DNA from: Streptococcus sp. F0442
GTDB lineage: Bacteria; Bacillota; Bacilli; Lactobacillales; Streptococcaceae
Length of the DNA: 64,000 nt
Direction of reading: 5' to 3'
Assembly: GCF_000314795.2 (NCBI RefSeq)
Contig: NZ_KB373314.1
Location: forward strand, 1,190,526-1,254,525
Shown in pieces: positions 1-7,214 of this stretch. The notes below the pieces were generated by a model. The model worked only from the letters and a program-made list of their open reading frames with translations. It was not told the origin of the DNA and did not search any database. The number at the start of each line of letters is the position of its first letter. Within the stretch, counting starts at the first letter, position 1. The translations under genes and the position numbers were made by a program.

Positions 1-373
1 CTGCTTCAAGAGTTTCACCTGAAGGCATTGTCAACGCAAGAGCTTCTTCGTTGTTAGCTGGCTTCCCTTCAGCGATGACTTTTGCAGTTTCGTTTACCAA
101 TTCAACGAATTGAGCGTTTTTCGCAACGAAGTCAGTTTCAGCATTCACTTCAACTACTGCTGCAACGTTTCCGTCTACATAAACACCAGTCAAACCTTCA
201 GCGGCAACACGGTCAGCTTTCTTAGCTGCTTTAGCCATACCTTTTTCGCGAAGCAATTCGATCGCTTTTTCGATATCACCATCAACTTCAACCAATGCTT
301 TTTTAGCGTCCATGACACCAGCACCAGATTTTTCACGCAATTCTTTTACAAGCTTAGCTGTAATTTCTGCCAT
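1..373 (-). CDS. tsf: Elongation factor Ts, N-terminal part (cut by window edge)
   Basis: The minus-strand reading frame starts at the ATG complementary to 371-373, preceded by a GGAG-type ribosome binding site. It encodes about 124 residues beginning [19 protein letters not shown], the typical start of EF-Ts. EF-Ts is the cytosolic guanine-nucleotide exchange factor that regenerates EF-Tu-GTP during translation. The UBA-like N-terminal segment (residues 1-50, with the [11 protein letters not shown] stretch) and the beginning of the core (TDFVAKN around residue 80) are visible; the rest lies outside the window. It follows rpsB on the same strand, the usual rpsB-tsf order. Confidence 0.96.
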   Translation of the reverse strand, partial: MAEITAKLVKELREKSGAGVMDAKKALVEVDGDIEKAIELLREKGMAKAAKKADRVAAEGLTGVYVDGNVAAVVEVNAETDFVAKNAQFVELVNETAKVIAEGKPANNEEALALTMPSGETLEA

Positions 374-403
374 TTTTGTTCTCCTATATTTTTTTAATAA
401 AAT

Positions 404-432
404 AAGAGGGTCGGGCTGAGCCCTGCCCTCTT
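404..432 (-). terminator. Hairpin between rpsB and tsf
   Basis: AAGAGGG (404-410) pairs with CCCTCTT (426-432), and the GGGCT/AGCCC inner part extends the stem. On the minus strand it is followed by a weak TATTTTATT tract and not a clean U run. It probably acts as an attenuator or partial terminator that sets the rpsB to tsf ratio; this is inferred from position. Confidence 0.6.
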
Positions 433-456
433 AGGTTCGTTACGTATAAACTAGAA

Positions 457-1239
457 TTAAGCGTTGTCGCCTTCTACAACTTCAACGATTTCTTCGATTG
501 AATCAGCTTGACCTTCAGTCGCTGCCAATTCAGCTTCTACTGTCGCAACACTGTCTTCACCTTGACGACCTTCGATAACAGCATCAGCCATTTTCGCAGT
601 GATCAATTTAACAGCGCGGATAGCGTCATCGTTCGCTGGGATGATAACATCGATATCATCTGGGTCAGTGTTTGTGTCGACCATCGCTACAACTGGGATA
701 CCCAATTTCTTCGCTTCTTTAACAGCGATTTGTTCTTTATGTGGATCCACAACGTACATTACGTCTGGAATACGAGGCATGTCTTCGATACCGCCCAAGA
801 ATTTTTCAAGACGAGCGCGTTGTTTGTTCAACAATGCAACTTCTTTCTTAGGAAGAACTTCGAAAGTTCCATCTTCTTCCATGCGTTTGATTTCTTTCAA
901 ACGAGCGATACGTTTTTGGATTGTTCCCCAGTTAGTAAGGGTACCGCCCAACCAACGGTGGTTGATGAAGTATTGACCTGCACGAACAGCTTCTTCTGCA
1001 ACAGCATCAGCAGCTTGTTTCTTAGTACCTACGAACAAGATCACTGCATCGTTTGCAGCTGCATCACGCATGAAGTCGTATGCTTGGTCTGCATATTTTA
1101 CAGTTTGTTGCAAGTCGATCACGTGGATTCCGTTACGTTCAGTGAAGATGTACTTAGCCATCTTAGGGTTCCAGCGACGAGTTTGGTGACCAAAGTGTAC
1201 ACCAGCCTCAAGAAGTTGTTTCATTGAAATTACTGCCAT
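457..1239 (-). CDS. rpsB: 30S ribosomal protein S2
   Basis: 260 residues, the normal S2 length. The start [27 protein letters not shown] and the internal [12 protein letters not shown] and [12 protein letters not shown] motifs are diagnostic of bacterial S2. S2 binds late on the head of the small ribosomal subunit. An AAAAGGAGAA ribosome binding site lies just upstream of the ATG at 1239. The acidic tail (VEVVEGDNA) is usual in streptococci. The gene is followed by tsf and has its own promoter at 1362-1390. Confidence 0.98.
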   Translation of the reverse strand: MAVISMKQLLEAGVHFGHQTRRWNPKMAKYIFTERNGIHVIDLQQTVKYADQAYDFMRDAAANDAVILFVGTKKQAADAVAEEAVRAGQYFINHRWLGGTLTNWGTIQKRIARLKEIKRMEEDGTFEVLPKKEVALLNKQRARLEKFLGGIEDMPRIPDVMYVVDPHKEQIAVKEAKKLGIPVVAMVDTNTDPDDIDVIIPANDDAIRAVKLITAKMADAVIEGRQGEDSVATVEAELAATEGQADSIEEIVEVVEGDNA

Positions 1240-1356
1240 GAGTAAGTTCTCCTTTTTTGTTTTTTTCTCCTCTCTCAGACGTCAACTTGCAGCACGACCA
1301 CAAGGGCAACGGTACCACAATGGATCCGAGATGAGTATTTGCTGTCTTAGACAACT
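1240..1356 (-). ncRNA. Candidate structured mRNA leader of rpsB
   Basis: The promoter at 1362-1390 gives an untranslated leader of about 115 nt. The leader can fold: CAGCA near its 5' end can pair with UGCUG, enclosing a GC-rich domain that carries GGAUCC/GGUACC-type complementary segments, and the ribosome binding site lies just after. Autoregulatory leaders before rpsB are known in several bacterial lineages. That this is one is inferred from length and pairing; I cannot assign it to a named RNA family. Confidence 0.45.
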
Positions 1357-1361
1357 CTATA

Positions 1362-1390
1362 AGTATAGCAGAAATCCCTAGAATTCGCAA
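1362..1390 (-). promoter_or_regulatory. rpsB promoter
   Basis: On the minus strand: -35 TTGCGA (1385-1390), a 17-base spacer, then -10 TATACT (1362-1367) with a TGC extended element. This is a good sigma-A promoter. Confidence 0.8.
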
Positions 1391-1451
1391 GCTATTTGAG
1401 AGATTTTTTCTCCTCTCTCTTTCTTGATTGATTTGAAACAAAAAGTTTTTC

Positions 1452-1480
1452 TTGACCTATCTTGATTTTTAGGTTACAAT
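1452..1480 (+). promoter_or_regulatory. tRNA-Cys promoter
   Basis: -35 TTGACC (1452-1457), 17-base spacer, -10 TACAAT (1475-1480). The expected start is about 7 bases further on, just before the tRNA 5' end. Confidence 0.85.
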
Positions 1481-1492
1481 ATTATATGTTAT

Positions 1493-1563
1493 GGCGGTAT
1501 AGCCAAGTGGTAAGGCACGGCTCTGCAAAAGCTTGATCGTCGGTTCAAATCCGTCTACCGCCT
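1493..1563 (+). tRNA. tRNA-Cys (GCA anticodon)
   Basis: A 71-nt cloverleaf. The acceptor stem GGCGGTA pairs with TACCGCC, the D arm has AGCCAAGTGGTAAGGC, the anticodon loop CTGCAAA carries GCA, and the T arm contains GGTTCAAATCC. The 3' CCA is not encoded and must be added by tRNA nucleotidyltransferase. It stands alone, divergent from rpsB, with its own promoter and terminator. Confidence 0.97.
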
Positions 1564-1603
1564 TGATAATAAAATTTTTATCATCTTTTATCTTTTAAAA
1601 ATT

Positions 1604-1626
1604 CCCCTAGCAATAGGGGGTTTTTT
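1604..1626 (+). terminator. tRNA-Cys terminator
   Basis: CCCCTA and TAGGGG flank a GCAA loop, followed by a run of six T. It is a Rho-independent terminator 40 bases after the tRNA. Confidence 0.9.
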
Positions 1627-1634
1627 ATTGCCAT

Positions 1635-1663
1635 TTGCCTCACTTATCGATTATTGATATAAT
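1635..1663 (+). promoter_or_regulatory. Promoter of the lipoprotein gene
   Basis: -35 TTGCCT (1635-1640), 17-base spacer, -10 TATAAT (1658-1663). Transcription from here begins downstream of an upstream in-frame ATG at 1635, which supports the later start at 1707. Confidence 0.8.
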
Positions 1664-1706
1664 AAAACCCTCGCCTGATAGGCAAATGACAATTGAAAGG
1701 ATATTT

Positions 1707-2465
1707 ATGAAAAACATTCGTTTCTATACAGTCGGCCTTCTTTCACTTTTAACGCTAGCAGCTTGCTCACCTGCCAATTCTGCGCAACCAGCAAAAACAG
1801 CTTCTAGTTCCAAAAAGTCGGTCCAATCATCTTCAAGCAAAACATCATCGAGTAAAGAGACAAGCACGTCTTCTGAAAGTAATAGCTCAGATGATTTTTC
1901 AGATCGCTTCAGCATGGATCCGGATGACGGGGCTTCTCTCCAATATGTACCTGGAGCTGCGTCCATTCCTGAAATTGAAAAGCTTAGGAACCTTCATCCT
2001 ACAACTGGTTTTGTACTAAGAACCCAAGATGGACAAGAGGTCGGAGGACCAAAAGCAAGAAGCAGTTACGATGACGTGGTCGCTGCCTTTGGCCAGCCAG
2101 TAAGTAGTACGGACAGTGCGAATCCCGGCGATGGGGTCAATGTCTGGGTAACAGACAATGGCGATATCATGGCTTTCTTCAACAATGGTGTCCTAACAGA
2201 CATTACCTTTCGTTTAAGAGGGGGTGAGACCAACCACCAGTCTACTGGCGGAATTTCCAAATCAGATACAGCCAAAACGGCCCTCAAACGCCTCGGGAAA
2301 CCCTATGCCATTATGCGTTCTGAATCCGGGACCAGCTATGTCTATAAAGATAGCAATGGGGATGAATCTAGCTTCTCTACACAAGGAGACAAGATCTTCA
2401 ATGTCACGTCTGCTGCAGAAACCAAGCAGTTAAAAAAAATCACTGGCCTAGATAAAAATCAATAA
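1707..2465 (+). CDS. Secreted lipoprotein with serine-rich linker
   Basis: 252 residues from the ATG at 1707, which has a GAAAGGA ribosome binding site; the longer frame from 1635 begins upstream of the -10 and is rejected. A lipoprotein signal peptide ends in the lipobox LAAC, so the mature protein should be lipid-anchored on the outer face of the membrane. Residues about 25-75 are a low-complexity Ser/Thr/Lys linker. The C-terminal 170 residues are globular, with two similar stretches (SYDDVVAAFGQPVSS near 120 and DTAKTALKRLGKP near 190) that suggest an internal repeat, reminiscent of BamE/SmpA-like folds. Function unknown; possibly the DUF4947 group, unchecked. Confidence 0.85.
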   Translation: MKNIRFYTVGLLSLLTLAACSPANSAQPAKTASSSKKSVQSSSSKTSSSKETSTSSESNSSDDFSDRFSMDPDDGASLQYVPGAASIPEIEKLRNLHPTTGFVLRTQDGQEVGGPKARSSYDDVVAAFGQPVSSTDSANPGDGVNVWVTDNGDIMAFFNNGVLTDITFRLRGGETNHQSTGGISKSDTAKTALKRLGKPYAIMRSESGTSYVYKDSNGDESSFSTQGDKIFNVTSAAETKQLKKITGLDKNQ

Positions 2466-2475
2466 CGATCCATAC

Positions 2476-2716
2476 AAAGAGGCTGGGACAAAAGTCCTAG
2501 CCTCTTAATTGTCTTTGGATTGTCGAGCAAGACGCAGTGGTTGAGTGCTCAAAGCACTGCTTTGAGGTGGCGGATAGAACTTGCGAAGCAAGTATCCTAA
2601 GTCTTTGTTCGCTTTTTAAGCTTCAAAGATGCCCTATGTTGACGGAAACTATGTTTCCTTTATCTGCAACCTTCAACAGTCTCCCAGACTGTTGAAGCTG
2701 TCCCACTCTCTCTTTC
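2476..2716. repeat. Mosaic hairpin-rich intergenic repeat, copy 1 (BOX-like cores)
   Basis: The gap between convergent genes is filled with inverted repeats. GAGGCTGGGAC/GTCCTAGCCTC at 2478-2506 is also a terminator. GCTCAAAGCA/TGCTTTGAG lies at 2547-2566, ACTTGC/GCAAGT at about 2579-2592, GGAAAC/GTTTCC at 2644-2658, and CTTCAACAGTCT/AGACTGTTGAAG at 2671-2697. It shares its left 80 bases with copy 3 (inverted, 56864-57045) and its right 110 bases with copy 2 (8092-8329). The segment 2547-2596 read on the minus strand resembles the boxB core of pneumococcal BOX elements (from memory). It also serves as terminator for both flanking genes. Confidence 0.8.
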
Positions 2717-3253
2717 TTACAATTCAGCAATTTGGTTCAAATTCACTTCTGCAACTGTATCGTTACCGAACATAGAAATGACCATTTTCACCTTGTTGTT
2801 ATCAATTTCAGTGATCTTTCCAGTGTAGTCTGTGAAGGCACCATCGATGATGCGAACCGTATCGCCCACCTTGACATCCAGATCAAACTCTTGCACGGTT
2901 TGACCCATAGAGAGCAAGATGCTGCGGATTTCTTCTTCCAACAATGGGGTTGGTTTTGAACGGTTCCCGTGTGATCCAACGAAACCAGTAACGTTAGGAG
3001 TATTCCGAACGACAAACCAAGCTTCATCTGTCATGACCATTTCCACCAAGACATAACCTGGGAAGCGGTTTTCTTCGATTTCTTTTGATTTACCGTTTTT
3101 CTCAACTTGTACGGTCTGAGTTGGAATCTCTACGCGCAAGATATTTTCTAACATATTGTAGGTTTGCGCACGTTGCAAAAGATTCTCTTTTACTTTGTTT
3201 TCATATCCTGAGTAGGTTTGTAATACAAACCAGCCTTTGTCAAAACTGTCCAT
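2717..3253 (-). CDS. nusG: Transcription termination/antitermination factor NusG
   Basis: 178 residues. The N-terminal NGN domain starts DKGWFVLQTYSGYENKVKENL and contains FPGYVLVEM and VRNTPNVTGFVG. A C-terminal KOW domain follows (VGDTVRIIDGAFTDYTGKI, about residues 127-175). NusG binds RNA polymerase and promotes or suppresses pausing and termination. The ATG has a GAAAGGA ribosome binding site. It follows secE on the same strand but is separated from it by a strong terminator and has its own promoter. Confidence 0.97.
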   Translation of the reverse strand: MDSFDKGWFVLQTYSGYENKVKENLLQRAQTYNMLENILRVEIPTQTVQVEKNGKSKEIEENRFPGYVLVEMVMTDEAWFVVRNTPNVTGFVGSHGNRSKPTPLLEEEIRSILLSMGQTVQEFDLDVKVGDTVRIIDGAFTDYTGKITEIDNNKVKMVISMFGNDTVAEVNLNQIAEL

Positions 3254-3303
3254 TTGGGCATCCTTTCTTTCTGTTTAGCCTGCTCGAGCTTTTGTGAACA
3301 TAC

Positions 3304-3324
3304 TAAAAAAAGCCTCTTGGCTTT
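3304..3324 (-). terminator. Terminator-like hairpin in the nusG leader
   Basis: On the minus strand AAAGCC (complement of 3319-3324), an AAGA loop and GGCTTT (complement of 3309-3314) are followed by further T residues. It lies about 10-30 nt downstream of the inferred nusG start site and 50 nt before the start codon. It looks like an attenuator. Confidence 0.6.
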
Positions 3325-3339
3325 CGTTTTCCTAGCTTC

Positions 3340-3367
3340 ATTATACCACATTTTGTAGGAATGCAAA
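3340..3367 (-). promoter_or_regulatory. nusG promoter
   Basis: -10 TATAAT (3340-3345) with TGG extension; weak -35 TTTGCA (3362-3367), spacer 16. Confidence 0.65.
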
Positions 3368-3401
3368 GAGGTTTGCTGATTTATTTTTTAGAAAAGACAA
3401 T

Positions 3402-3427
3402 AAAAAATGGGACCCTGAGGGTCCCAT
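3402..3427 (-). terminator. Terminator after secE
   Basis: ATGGGACCC and GGGTCCCAT flank a TCA loop on the minus strand, followed by six T. It separates rpmG-secE from nusG. Confidence 0.9.
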
Positions 3428-3440
3428 CTGGCTTCTTTTC

Positions 3441-3617
3441 TTAAAAGAAATTGATCATGTGCAATAGGCCACGTGCAATGACTTTGTCAAACAAATAAAT
3501 CAAAGCTACAAAGAAAGCGGTGTACTCAATCACTGAGATAAAATTTTTCCATCTTTCCTTGCGATTTGGCCAAGTTGTATCTTTTAGTAAGACGAAAATA
3601 TCTTTAATGAATTTCAC
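3441..3617 (-). CDS. secE: Preprotein translocase subunit SecE
   Basis: 58 residues from a GTG at 3617, with an AGGAGAG ribosome binding site that overlaps the rpmG stop codon. The sequence begins VKFIKDIFVLLKDTTWPNRK. The TTWPNRKE motif and the single membrane segment (ISVIEYTAFFVALIYLFDKVI, about residues 28-47) are typical of the short single-span SecE of Gram-positive bacteria. SecE clamps SecY in the Sec translocon. It is co-transcribed with rpmG. Confidence 0.95.
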   Translation of the reverse strand: MKFIKDIFVLLKDTTWPNRKERWKNFISVIEYTAFFVALIYLFDKVIARGLLHMINFF

Positions 3618-3626
3618 AACTCTCTC

Positions 3627-3779
3627 CTATCGTGTTTCTTTATGGATGGTATACTTGCTGCAATGTTTGCAGAATTTATTGACTTCTAGACGTGTTGGTT
3701 TTGGCGTCCCACTCAACTTAATGGAGTAATTGCGTGACCCACAAACCGTACACGCTAGACTTGCTTTTTTTAATGCCAT
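3627..3779 (-). CDS. rpmG: 50S ribosomal protein L33 (zinc-binding type)
   Basis: 50 residues, [20 protein letters not shown] onward. Two Cys pairs (CTVC near residue 10 and CKHC near residue 36) make it a zinc-ribbon C+ form of L33, a component of the large ribosomal subunit near the E site. The promoter TTGTCA-17-TATAAT lies at 3798-3826. It is the first gene of rpmG-secE. Confidence 0.95.
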   Translation of the reverse strand: MALKKASLACTVCGSRNYSIKLSGTPKPTRLEVNKFCKHCSKYTIHKETR

Positions 3780-3797
3780 AACGCCTCCGTTCACCCC

Positions 3798-3826
3798 ATT
3801 ATAGCAAGTTTTCTACGTTTTGACAA
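3798..3826 (-). promoter_or_regulatory. rpmG-secE promoter
   Basis: -35 TTGTCA (3821-3826), 17-base spacer, -10 TATAAT (3798-3803) with a TGC extended element. Confidence 0.85.
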
Positions 3827-3923
3827 GATTAGAAATCTCCCCACCAAGAAAAAAGCAAATATAAAGCGTTATCACTCTGGTTTTCTCTTCATTTTTGGTA
3901 AAATAATACAAAAGGAGACGAAT

Positions 3924-4835
3924 ATGAAAAGTGATAACCTAAAAGAAAGTAGAAATATCGAAGATCGACGAGGACAAAGCTACTCCCAATCTTCTAGCAA
4001 TAGCAACCTTGGCGGGGGCATTTTACAGATCCTCTTATCTCCTGGAAGCTTCAAGAGCAAGATCGTCATTATCCTCCTCATGGTCCTTCTGGGTGGGGGA
4101 GGAGCTAGTCTTGGCGGACTCTTTGGAAATGGAAGCTCCCAGCCTTACCAGTCCACTCAAGTCACACGCACCAACCAGACCCATGTCGACGATGCAGACG
4201 CTCAGTTCGTCAGCAAGGTCCTGGGGACAACAGAAGATCATTGGCACAAGCTCTTTCAAGCAGAAGGTCGGACCTACCAGGAACCCAAACTTGTCTTCTA
4301 TACTGGACGGACAAAGACAGGCTGTGGCATCGGACAAGCGTCAGCTGGTCCCTTCTACTGTCCAACCGATAAGAAAATTTATTTGGATATGAGTTTCTAC
4401 AAAGAATTGACCACCAAATACAAGGCTAGTGGGGACTTTGCCATGGCCTACGTTATCGCCCACGAAGTCGGCCACCACGTACAAAACGAGCTGGGGATCC
4501 TTGGAAAATACCACCGGATGCAGCAAGGACTTTCTGAGAAGGAACGAAATGCCATCAGTGTCCGTATCGAGTTACAAGCCGATTATCTAGCAGGTGTTTG
4601 GGCACGCTCCATTCAAGACCGAAACCTCCTAGATATTGGGGATATTGAAGAAGCCATGAATGCGGCCCATGCAGTCGGTGATGACACTCTCCAGGAGCAA
4701 GCTTACGGCTACTCCGTACCAGACAGCTTTACCCACGGGACTTCTGAGCAACGCATGCGCTGGTTCAAACGGGGCTACCAGTACGGAGACTTACAACACG
4801 GCGATACCTTTAGCTTGTCAGATAGTGAACTCTAA
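3924..4835 (+). CDS. Neutral zinc metallopeptidase, YpfJ family, membrane-anchored
   Basis: 303 residues with a GGAG ribosome binding site. A short polar N-terminus is followed by one membrane segment (about residues 46-68, KIVIILLMVLLGGGGASLGGL). The extracytoplasmic domain contains HEVGHH at residues 180-185, the zinc-binding and catalytic HExxH. Downstream RIELQADYLAGVW (near 215) supplies a likely third ligand. The motif set fits the YpfJ/COG2321 putative neutral zinc metallopeptidases, whose substrates are not established. In other streptococci pbp2A and rpmG-secE-nusG are near neighbours, so this gene may be an insertion between them (inference). Confidence 0.9.
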   Translation: MKSDNLKESRNIEDRRGQSYSQSSSNSNLGGGILQILLSPGSFKSKIVIILLMVLLGGGGASLGGLFGNGSSQPYQSTQVTRTNQTHVDDADAQFVSKVLGTTEDHWHKLFQAEGRTYQEPKLVFYTGRTKTGCGIGQASAGPFYCPTDKKIYLDMSFYKELTTKYKASGDFAMAYVIAHEVGHHVQNELGILGKYHRMQQGLSEKERNAISVRIELQADYLAGVWARSIQDRNLLDIGDIEEAMNAAHAVGDDTLQEQAYGYSVPDSFTHGTSEQRMRWFKRGYQYGDLQHGDTFSLSDSEL

Positions 4836-4840
4836 ACAAA

Positions 4841-4874
4841 AAACGATTCAGAAGAATTTCTGAATCGTTTTTTT
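4841..4874. terminator. Bidirectional terminator between the metallopeptidase gene and pbp2A
   Basis: AAACGATTCAGAA and TTCTGAATCGTTT flank a GAAT loop. There is a T run on the plus strand and an A run before the stem for the opposite direction. It serves both convergent genes. Confidence 0.9.
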
Positions 4875-4876
4875 GA

Positions 4877-7111
4877 TTAGAAACCAAGCCAACCTTTGAA
4901 AGTATCCCAAGCGTTTTTCGCTTTTCCTGGAATATCGGCTTCGTCGATTGCTTTTTTCGCATCATCGACCATATTCGTCGCCTTTTCTTTGACTTCCTCA
5001 AAGAATCCTTTGTCTTCCTTGGTATCTGTTTCTGTATTTTCTTCTCCAACTGGAGCAATGCCATTTTCAGCATAAGAGTTCTTCACGGAATCAAACTGGG
5101 TACCGTCTGTATAAGGCAGGACGCTGTTGGCAACATTGCGGAAGATCTCTGACGCCGTTCCGGCACTACTATCGGTCAGGTAATGACCTTCATCGGTCGT
5201 TGGGAAACCAAGCCATTGACTGATGACCACATCTGGCGTGTAGCCGATCACCCATTGGTCTCCAGAGAGGTCCTTGTTAAAGCTGGTCTCTGTCGTACCG
5301 GTTTTTCCTGCCATGGTATAGCCATAAGGTGCAGCGTTAACCCCCGTACCATTACTGAAGGTTCCCAGCATCATATTGGTCATCTTATCCGTTGCGGATC
5401 CACTAAGCACCCGGGTTGATTTCTGACTATGGCTCTTGACCACCTGACCACTAGCATTTTCGATCTTGGTAATGAGGTGGGCATCATTCATGACCCCGCC
5501 ATTGGCAAAGGTTCCATAAGCTTGGGCCATCTGCATTGGATTGGTCGTTACACCGGCTCCCAAAGCAACTGCAAGCGATTTTTCCACCTTGTCCATGTTG
5601 AGACCGAATTTTTTTCCGTATTCAAAGACCGTATTGAGACCCAAATCATTGGCCGTCGCAACGGCTGGAAGGTTGAGGGATTCTGCCAAGGCCTGGTACA
5701 TCGGTACCGTTGGGCTCGACTGGATTCCTGCATAGTTATTGACTTCATAACTTCCGTATTGAGTGGTACTATTGTCCAATTCCTTATTGGTCGACCAACC
5801 TTCTGCAACAGCTGGGCTATAGACCACTAAAGGTTTGATGGTCGATCCCGGACTACGAGCAGCTTGGGTGGCATAGTTGTAAGTCCGAAATCCTGGATTT
5901 TCATCGCTACCGACACGACCTACGAGAGCCCGAACCCCGCCAGTCTTAGGATCAAGGGCCACACTACCGGACTCTGCGCGCGTCCCATCTTCTGCTACTG
6001 GGAAGAGAGCTGTATTGTCATAGATCACCTGCATGCTCGCTTGGTAATTTTGATCCAGCTCAGTGTAGATCCGGTAGCCATTTTTGACAATGTCTTCTTC
6101 GGTCAGGCCATATCTATTGACCGCTTCATTGATGACCGCATCAAAATAGGAAGGGTAGCGGTAGTCCTCTGACTTGCCTTCATAGGCATCGACTAGCTGG
6201 CCATGGATATCAACAGCAGCAGATTGATCGGCTGTTGCCTGGTCAATATAGCCAGCCGCTACCATATTTTGAAGGACCGTATTGCGGCGGTTGGTCGCAT
6301 TCTCTACCGAATAGAGCGGGTTATAGATTTCCGGCCCCTTGAGCATGCCTGCTAGAACCGCTGACTGATCTAGACTTAATTGACTGGCTGAAACCCCAAA
6401 ATACTTCTTAGAGGCATCTTCAATTCCCCAAACTCCATTTCCAAAATAGGCATTATTGAGGTACATAGTGAGGATCTCTTTTTTACTGTATTTTTTATTA
6501 ATTTCAAGCGCCAAGAAGAACTCTTTGGCCTTACGCTCCACCGTCTGGTCCTGAGACAGAAAGGCATTTTTAGCCAGCTGCTGGGTGATGGTCGATCCTC
6601 CACCTGAGCGACCCAGGGTCAAAATCGCTAAGAAGAAACGGCCATAGTTGATCCCGCTGTTCTTGTAAAAACTCCGATCCTCTGTGGCCACTACGGCATT
6701 CTGCAGATTTTCACTAATGGCATCGAGTTCGACATAGGTTCCTTTTTGCCCGGTCAAACTTCCAGCCTGGTCCCCATTCTTATCATAGATAATAGTGGTT
6801 GCCTTGAGTGCATTCTGCAGATCCTTGACATTGGTTGTCTTAGCAAGGTAGAAGAGATAGCCCCCTGTCAAGAGGCTAAAGCCTAGCCCAATGATCAGGA
6901 GAATCTTGGTTAAATGGAAACGACGCCAGAAACGACGGAAGGGGTGCTGAGACAGAGGCTTGCTTCTGTGCTTGCCCGAGCGACTATAGGTCGTCTCCAC
7001 CGCTTCTTCTGGTAACTCAGTGTCTGGCACTTCTTCTGCCACTGTTTTGGGCGGATGATCCTTTCTAAAAAAAGTGATCGCATTTTCAAATAATTCTTTT
7101 ATTCTTTTCAT
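4877..7111 (-). CDS. pbp2A: Class A penicillin-binding protein 2a
   Basis: 744 residues. It has a basic cytoplasmic N-terminus, one membrane span (about 69-90, ILLIIGLGFSLLTGGYLFYLA), then a GT51 glycosyltransferase domain (about 110-290) with EDRSFYKN and GGGSTITQQLAKN. The transpeptidase domain carries the serine motif STIK (in RSPGSTIKP), SLN, and KTG (in AGKTGTTE). It polymerises and cross-links peptidoglycan. The start at 7111 matches the family, but the -10 of a good promoter (TTGCTA-17-TACAAT) ends only 7 bases upstream, leaving no room for a Shine-Dalgarno site. The C-terminus after about residue 685 is acidic and coil-like. Confidence 0.96.
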   Translation of the reverse strand: MKRIKELFENAITFFRKDHPPKTVAEEVPDTELPEEAVETTYSRSGKHRSKPLSQHPFRRFWRRFHLTKILLIIGLGFSLLTGGYLFYLAKTTNVKDLQNALKATTIIYDKNGDQAGSLTGQKGTYVELDAISENLQNAVVATEDRSFYKNSGINYGRFFLAILTLGRSGGGSTITQQLAKNAFLSQDQTVERKAKEFFLALEINKKYSKKEILTMYLNNAYFGNGVWGIEDASKKYFGVSASQLSLDQSAVLAGMLKGPEIYNPLYSVENATNRRNTVLQNMVAAGYIDQATADQSAAVDIHGQLVDAYEGKSEDYRYPSYFDAVINEAVNRYGLTEEDIVKNGYRIYTELDQNYQASMQVIYDNTALFPVAEDGTRAESGSVALDPKTGGVRALVGRVGSDENPGFRTYNYATQAARSPGSTIKPLVVYSPAVAEGWSTNKELDNSTTQYGSYEVNNYAGIQSSPTVPMYQALAESLNLPAVATANDLGLNTVFEYGKKFGLNMDKVEKSLAVALGAGVTTNPMQMAQAYGTFANGGVMNDAHLITKIENASGQVVKSHSQKSTRVLSGSATDKMTNMMLGTFSNGTGVNAAPYGYTMAGKTGTTETSFNKDLSGDQWVIGYTPDVVISQWLGFPTTDEGHYLTDSSAGTASEIFRNVANSVLPYTDGTQFDSVKNSYAENGIAPVGEENTETDTKEDKGFFEEVKEKATNMVDDAKKAIDEADIPGKAKNAWDTFKGWLGF

Positions 7112-7118
7112 ACCTGTT

Positions 7119-7147
7119 ATTGTAACACCTTATCCTTGTCCTAGCAA
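7119..7147 (-). promoter_or_regulatory. pbp2A promoter, abutting the start codon
   Basis: -35 TTGCTA (7142-7147), 17-base spacer, -10 TACAAT (7119-7124). The predicted start of transcription coincides with or immediately precedes the ATG at 7111. Confidence 0.7.
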
Positions 7148-7180
7148 GAAAAGATCGCTCCTCGCTGTTTCTCATTTAGT

Positions 7181-7209
7181 TTTCTTTAAGCTTAGATTTT
7201 GCTACAATA
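7181..7209 (+). promoter_or_regulatory. Promoter of the pseudouridine synthase gene, abutting the start codon
   Basis: -10 TACAAT (7204-7209) with an upstream TGC extended element and a weak -35 TTTCTT (7181-7186). The ATG is at 7215, so the transcript should start at or next to it. Confidence 0.6.
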
Positions 7210-7214
7210 GGGTC

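Noticed and set aside
508..1227. 239-codon open frame opposite rpsB
   Set aside because: It is the complement of a strongly codon-biased ribosomal protein gene, has no ribosome binding site and unlikely composition (many Phe/Cys).
1635..1706. Longer N-terminus for the lipoprotein
   Set aside because: This region contains the -35 and -10 of the gene; the lipoprotein signal starts at 1707 with a proper ribosome binding site.
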